Shown here: in pieces, positions 50,387 to 52,278 of the stretch
Position numbering within the stretch: position 1 is the first letter of the stretch
Layout of the letters: each line of letters starts with the position of its first letter
Assembly (NCBI GenBank): GCA_003223215.1
Contig: QHYH01000118.1
Location: 44,673 to 96,950 of the forward strand
Length of the DNA stretch: 52,278 nt
DNA from: Acidobacteriota bacterium
GTDB taxonomy: Bacteria; Acidobacteriota; Terriglobia; Acidiferrales; UBA7541
Direction of reading: 5' to 3'
Notes under the pieces: model-generated
The model's input: the letters and a program-made list of their open reading frames with translations, nothing else
Told to the model about the DNA's origin: nothing
Database searches by the model: none
Position numbers and translations under genes: made by a program

Positions 50387-51820
50387 TTAGCGTACCTTGA
50401 TCAGAAAAACGTCGGTACACTCTTCTGGAACGTGCATCTTAGCCGGACATCCGTTGGGATGGGCCATGTTGCTGCTGAAGATCACGTACCTTCCATCCCT
50501 GCTGAGGGCTGCACGTGGCGTCGCCCAGTAGCTCTCCGCGCTCCGCGAGCGAGCGTGTGCCAAGCGATAAATCGCTTTACCGTCCACACGCGCGAGAATG
50601 ATCTCGTCCTCATAGAGCTGCCAATTACTTTGCGAAGGCCCCTGAAAGTTCCTATTGCTATTGAATAACTCAGGACCGGACTTCCGGTCATCGAAGAAAG
50701 ATATTGCAGCCCAGGGCTGTGATGCATCGCCCCGATAGCTCACATGCCAGGCCGGCTGGTTGTCCAACAGACAGACGGCGGACGACATATCATCGAGTCG
50801 CCTCACGTCAAGGCCCCATCCGCTCGGGCAGGGGTTGCTTTCCCCGGGGAGAGTAGATGGTCTTCCCACCTCGATAAAAACGGGTTTCCCATCCAAATCG
50901 TAACCTGTGTCGCAGTGATTCGTGCCATCCTGCAGACGCACGAGCTCGCTCCCGTTCCACAACCGGAGCCCTTGCTCCGAGTCGCTTCCATTCTCCGCGA
51001 ATTGCATGAGAAGTAGATTATCTGCACTGAGTTGCAGCTTGTGTACACAGCCAGGCTGAGGCACGTCTGTCACCTCCCATTTTGTTGTACAGACGGTTGT
51101 ATACGTCGAAGTCTTGGCGTGCTTGTTGAGCGACCATACAAAAACGTCCATCGTGTTGTCGGCGTTTTGCCCGACCAAGGCGATATGGTCTCCATCTTGC
51201 GATAGATCAGCCGCATCCGGCGATACGATCCCGCGATACTCCTTGAATGTGTGCACCGCCGCAGTCTGTACGGAGTTCCTGCGAACGATCCCCGTGTAGA
51301 GGGTCTTTCCATGGGTATAGTAGAAGGCGCTGCCGTCTGCCGCATCCCACAAAGGATGGCCATTGTTCATGGTTGGCATTTTGCCTGAAGGCACGACAAC
51401 CCTCCCCTCGATACTCTTAATGCGCCAGGCGCCGTTATTGGAGCCAATCAACAGCATCGAATCTGAGGAATTCATTGGCGAGAACGTAGAATAGTAGTGG
51501 TTGAGGCTCGGGTGCGTCCCGTCACTGAGCGTTTCCTCGGAACCGCTGTCGGTCAATCGCTGTATCCGACACGCGAAGACCGGGTCTACGTAGCTCTGAC
51601 CTACCGGTGGGGGGTTGAAGGTGGCCCAGTCGGGCGGAATGTGAATCTTTGCGTCGTCCGGCTGGCCGCACAGGGGCACTCGTATCTCGCCGTCCTTCCG
51701 CACGCTCAAGGTTTGGTGGGAGACAGAGCCTTGGATCTGCAGAGAAATGACCACGCATCCGCCGATCAAAAAGAAGGAAAGGACCGCAACGCGTGATCTA
51801 AAAGCGGTTCTGTTTTCCAC
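50387..51820 (-). CDS. Secreted beta-propeller protein (TolB-like fold), first of two tandem paralogues
   Basis: 477 residues, ATG at 51820. N-terminal signal or anchor (VAVLSFFLIGGCVVISL). The mature part has WD/TolB-like blades: FACRIQRLTDSG, HYYSTFSPMNSSDSMLLIGS, SPDAADLSQDGDHIALVGQ, HKLQLSADNLLLMQFAENG and a last blade AALSRDGRYVIFSSNMAH, then CPAKMHVPEECTDVFLIKVR. Several cysteines are spaced for disulfides. No enzyme motif is seen. The next gene upstream on the same strand (52078 onward) has the same C-terminus, so this is a duplicated family of unknown function. Confidence 0.75.
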   Translation of the reverse strand: MENRTAFRSRVAVLSFFLIGGCVVISLQIQGSVSHQTLSVRKDGEIRVPLCGQPDDAKIHIPPDWATFNPPPVGQSYVDPVFACRIQRLTDSGSEETLSDGTHPSLNHYYSTFSPMNSSDSMLLIGSNNGAWRIKSIEGRVVVPSGKMPTMNNGHPLWDAADGSAFYYTHGKTLYTGIVRRNSVQTAAVHTFKEYRGIVSPDAADLSQDGDHIALVGQNADNTMDVFVWSLNKHAKTSTYTTVCTTKWEVTDVPQPGCVHKLQLSADNLLLMQFAENGSDSEQGLRLWNGSELVRLQDGTNHCDTGYDLDGKPVFIEVGRPSTLPGESNPCPSGWGLDVRRLDDMSSAVCLLDNQPAWHVSYRGDASQPWAAISFFDDRKSGPELFNSNRNFQGPSQSNWQLYEDEIILARVDGKAIYRLAHARSRSAESYWATPRAALSRDGRYVIFSSNMAHPNGCPAKMHVPEECTDVFLIKVR

Positions 51821-52077
51821 TAACGTTCCTTGAAGCAGGACTAGCGATAGATCGTTCGGCAGTTTCCATCAAAACTGCTTCAAGAAGTTTCTTCAATCAG
51901 GTAAACACCTAAACTTGTTTGCGCAAAGTTTCCTTCGGCCCACATAACGCGACTCACTCCAATCATCTGTCCTTCCGAGAGGCGATTTCGTTGCAGCCAG
52001 GAAGGGGCACCGGGGGCGAGCAAGGGTGGCGCTCGCCCCTTAGAAACTTGTTTCTGGGATTGATCCTTCTTAGATAT
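51821..52077 (-). promoter_or_regulatory. Spacer between tandem beta-propeller genes
   Basis: 257 bp separate the stop of the upstream paralogue from the start of the downstream one. No gene and no clear promoter or terminator was recognised. The length suggests a separate promoter rather than a tightly coupled operon. Confidence 0.25.
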
Positions 52078-52278
52078 CTATTTCACTTTGATGATGAACA
52101 CGTCGGTGCAGTTGGTAGCCGTCTGGAAGTTCGCCGGGCAGCCACTGTGCGCGTACGCCATGTTGCTCGTAAACGCAATGTAGGTCCCGTCCCGGCTGAT
52201 CGCCGCGTGCGGCTGCGCGTTAAAGTCCTCATTGCTCCGCGAGTACGCCCGCGCCAATCGGTAAATCAGGGTAGGGTT
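52078..52278 (-). CDS. Second secreted beta-propeller paralogue, only C-terminus in window
   Basis: The last 66 codons of a minus-strand gene run off the right edge; stop codon TAG is at 52078-52080. The translation (IYRLARAYSRSNEDFN, HAAISRDGTYIAFTSNMAYA, then NCTDVFIIKVK at the end) aligns along its full length with the C-terminus of the protein encoded at 50387-51820 (IYRLAHARSRSAESYW, RAALSRDGRYVIFSSNMAHP, ECTDVFLIKVR). The two are clearly tandem paralogues, diverged to about half identity in this part by eye. Confidence 0.85.
   Translation of the reverse strand, partial: NPTLIYRLARAYSRSNEDFNAQPHAAISRDGTYIAFTSNMAYAHSGCPANFQTATNCTDVFIIKVK

Noticed and set aside
1-52278. CRISPR arrays, tRNA or rRNA genes, integrases and insertion sequences
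   Set aside because: Looked for by repeat pattern and by known protein motifs on both strands; none was recognised. Very diverged or short remnants could be missed.

Overview
The window reads as a chromosomal segment of a Gram-negative soil-type bacterium, most likely an acidobacterium. This is inference. It rests on the GC-rich coding bias, the Wza-type outer-membrane export genes, the many Tat- or Sec-exported homologues of normally cytosolic enzymes, and the large secreted Kelch, Asp-box and beta-propeller proteins. No rRNA, tRNA, transposase, integrase or CRISPR array was recognised.

Left part (1-8 kb): a truncated TPR protein and an exported CBM9-like protein are followed by a cluster of exported versions of metabolic enzymes. 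These are a SelA-like PLP lyase with a Tat-type signal, a protein with three RidA domains and a signal peptide, a divergently oriented RraA-like aldolase with a signal peptide, and an enolase-superfamily acid-sugar dehydratase with a Tat-type signal. Together they could form an extracytoplasmic route that dehydrates or deaminates sugar acids and then cleaves the 2-keto-3-deoxy product. A small secreted protein of unknown function follows, then a 782-residue lipoprotein with a GGS linker, three Ig-like repeats and Kelch repeats.

Main part (11.2-44.8 kb): a long plus-strand exopolysaccharide (EPS) locus with many overlapping genes. In order: Wza-like export lipoprotein or secretin, outer-membrane barrel, GumC-like chain-length protein, XrtA-type ATPase, CpsD-like kinase, NusG paralogue, amidotransferase (AsnB-like), GT4, GDP-mannose/UDP-glucose dehydrogenase closest to AlgD, FemAB/BcsL-like acyltransferase, GT4, heparinase II/III-like lyase, second AsnB-like protein, GT4, O-antigen ligase/polymerase, membrane GT2, initiating sugar phosphotransferase, deacetylase fusion, luciferase-like flavoprotein, DltA-like ligase, DltC-like carrier protein, GNAT protein, O-carbamoyltransferase and Wzx-type flippase. 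The gene set implies a uronic-acid-containing, Wzx/Wzy-type heteropolymer carrying acyl or aminoacyl, carbamoyl, amide and deacetylated amino groups. The set resembles exosortase-A (XrtA) EPS loci, but no exosortase gene lies in the window. An ops-like sequence precedes the NusG paralogue, suggesting processive antitermination of this very long operon.

Right part (44.8-52.3 kb): a cluster of palindromic repeats separates the EPS genes from a convergent gene for a secreted Asp-box (BNR) protein. Beyond a 0.58-kb gap is a two-gene operon for a polyprenyl-phosphate sugar synthase and a GT-C glycosyltransferase. Two tandem minus-strand paralogues of a secreted beta-propeller protein close the window, the second cut by the window edge.
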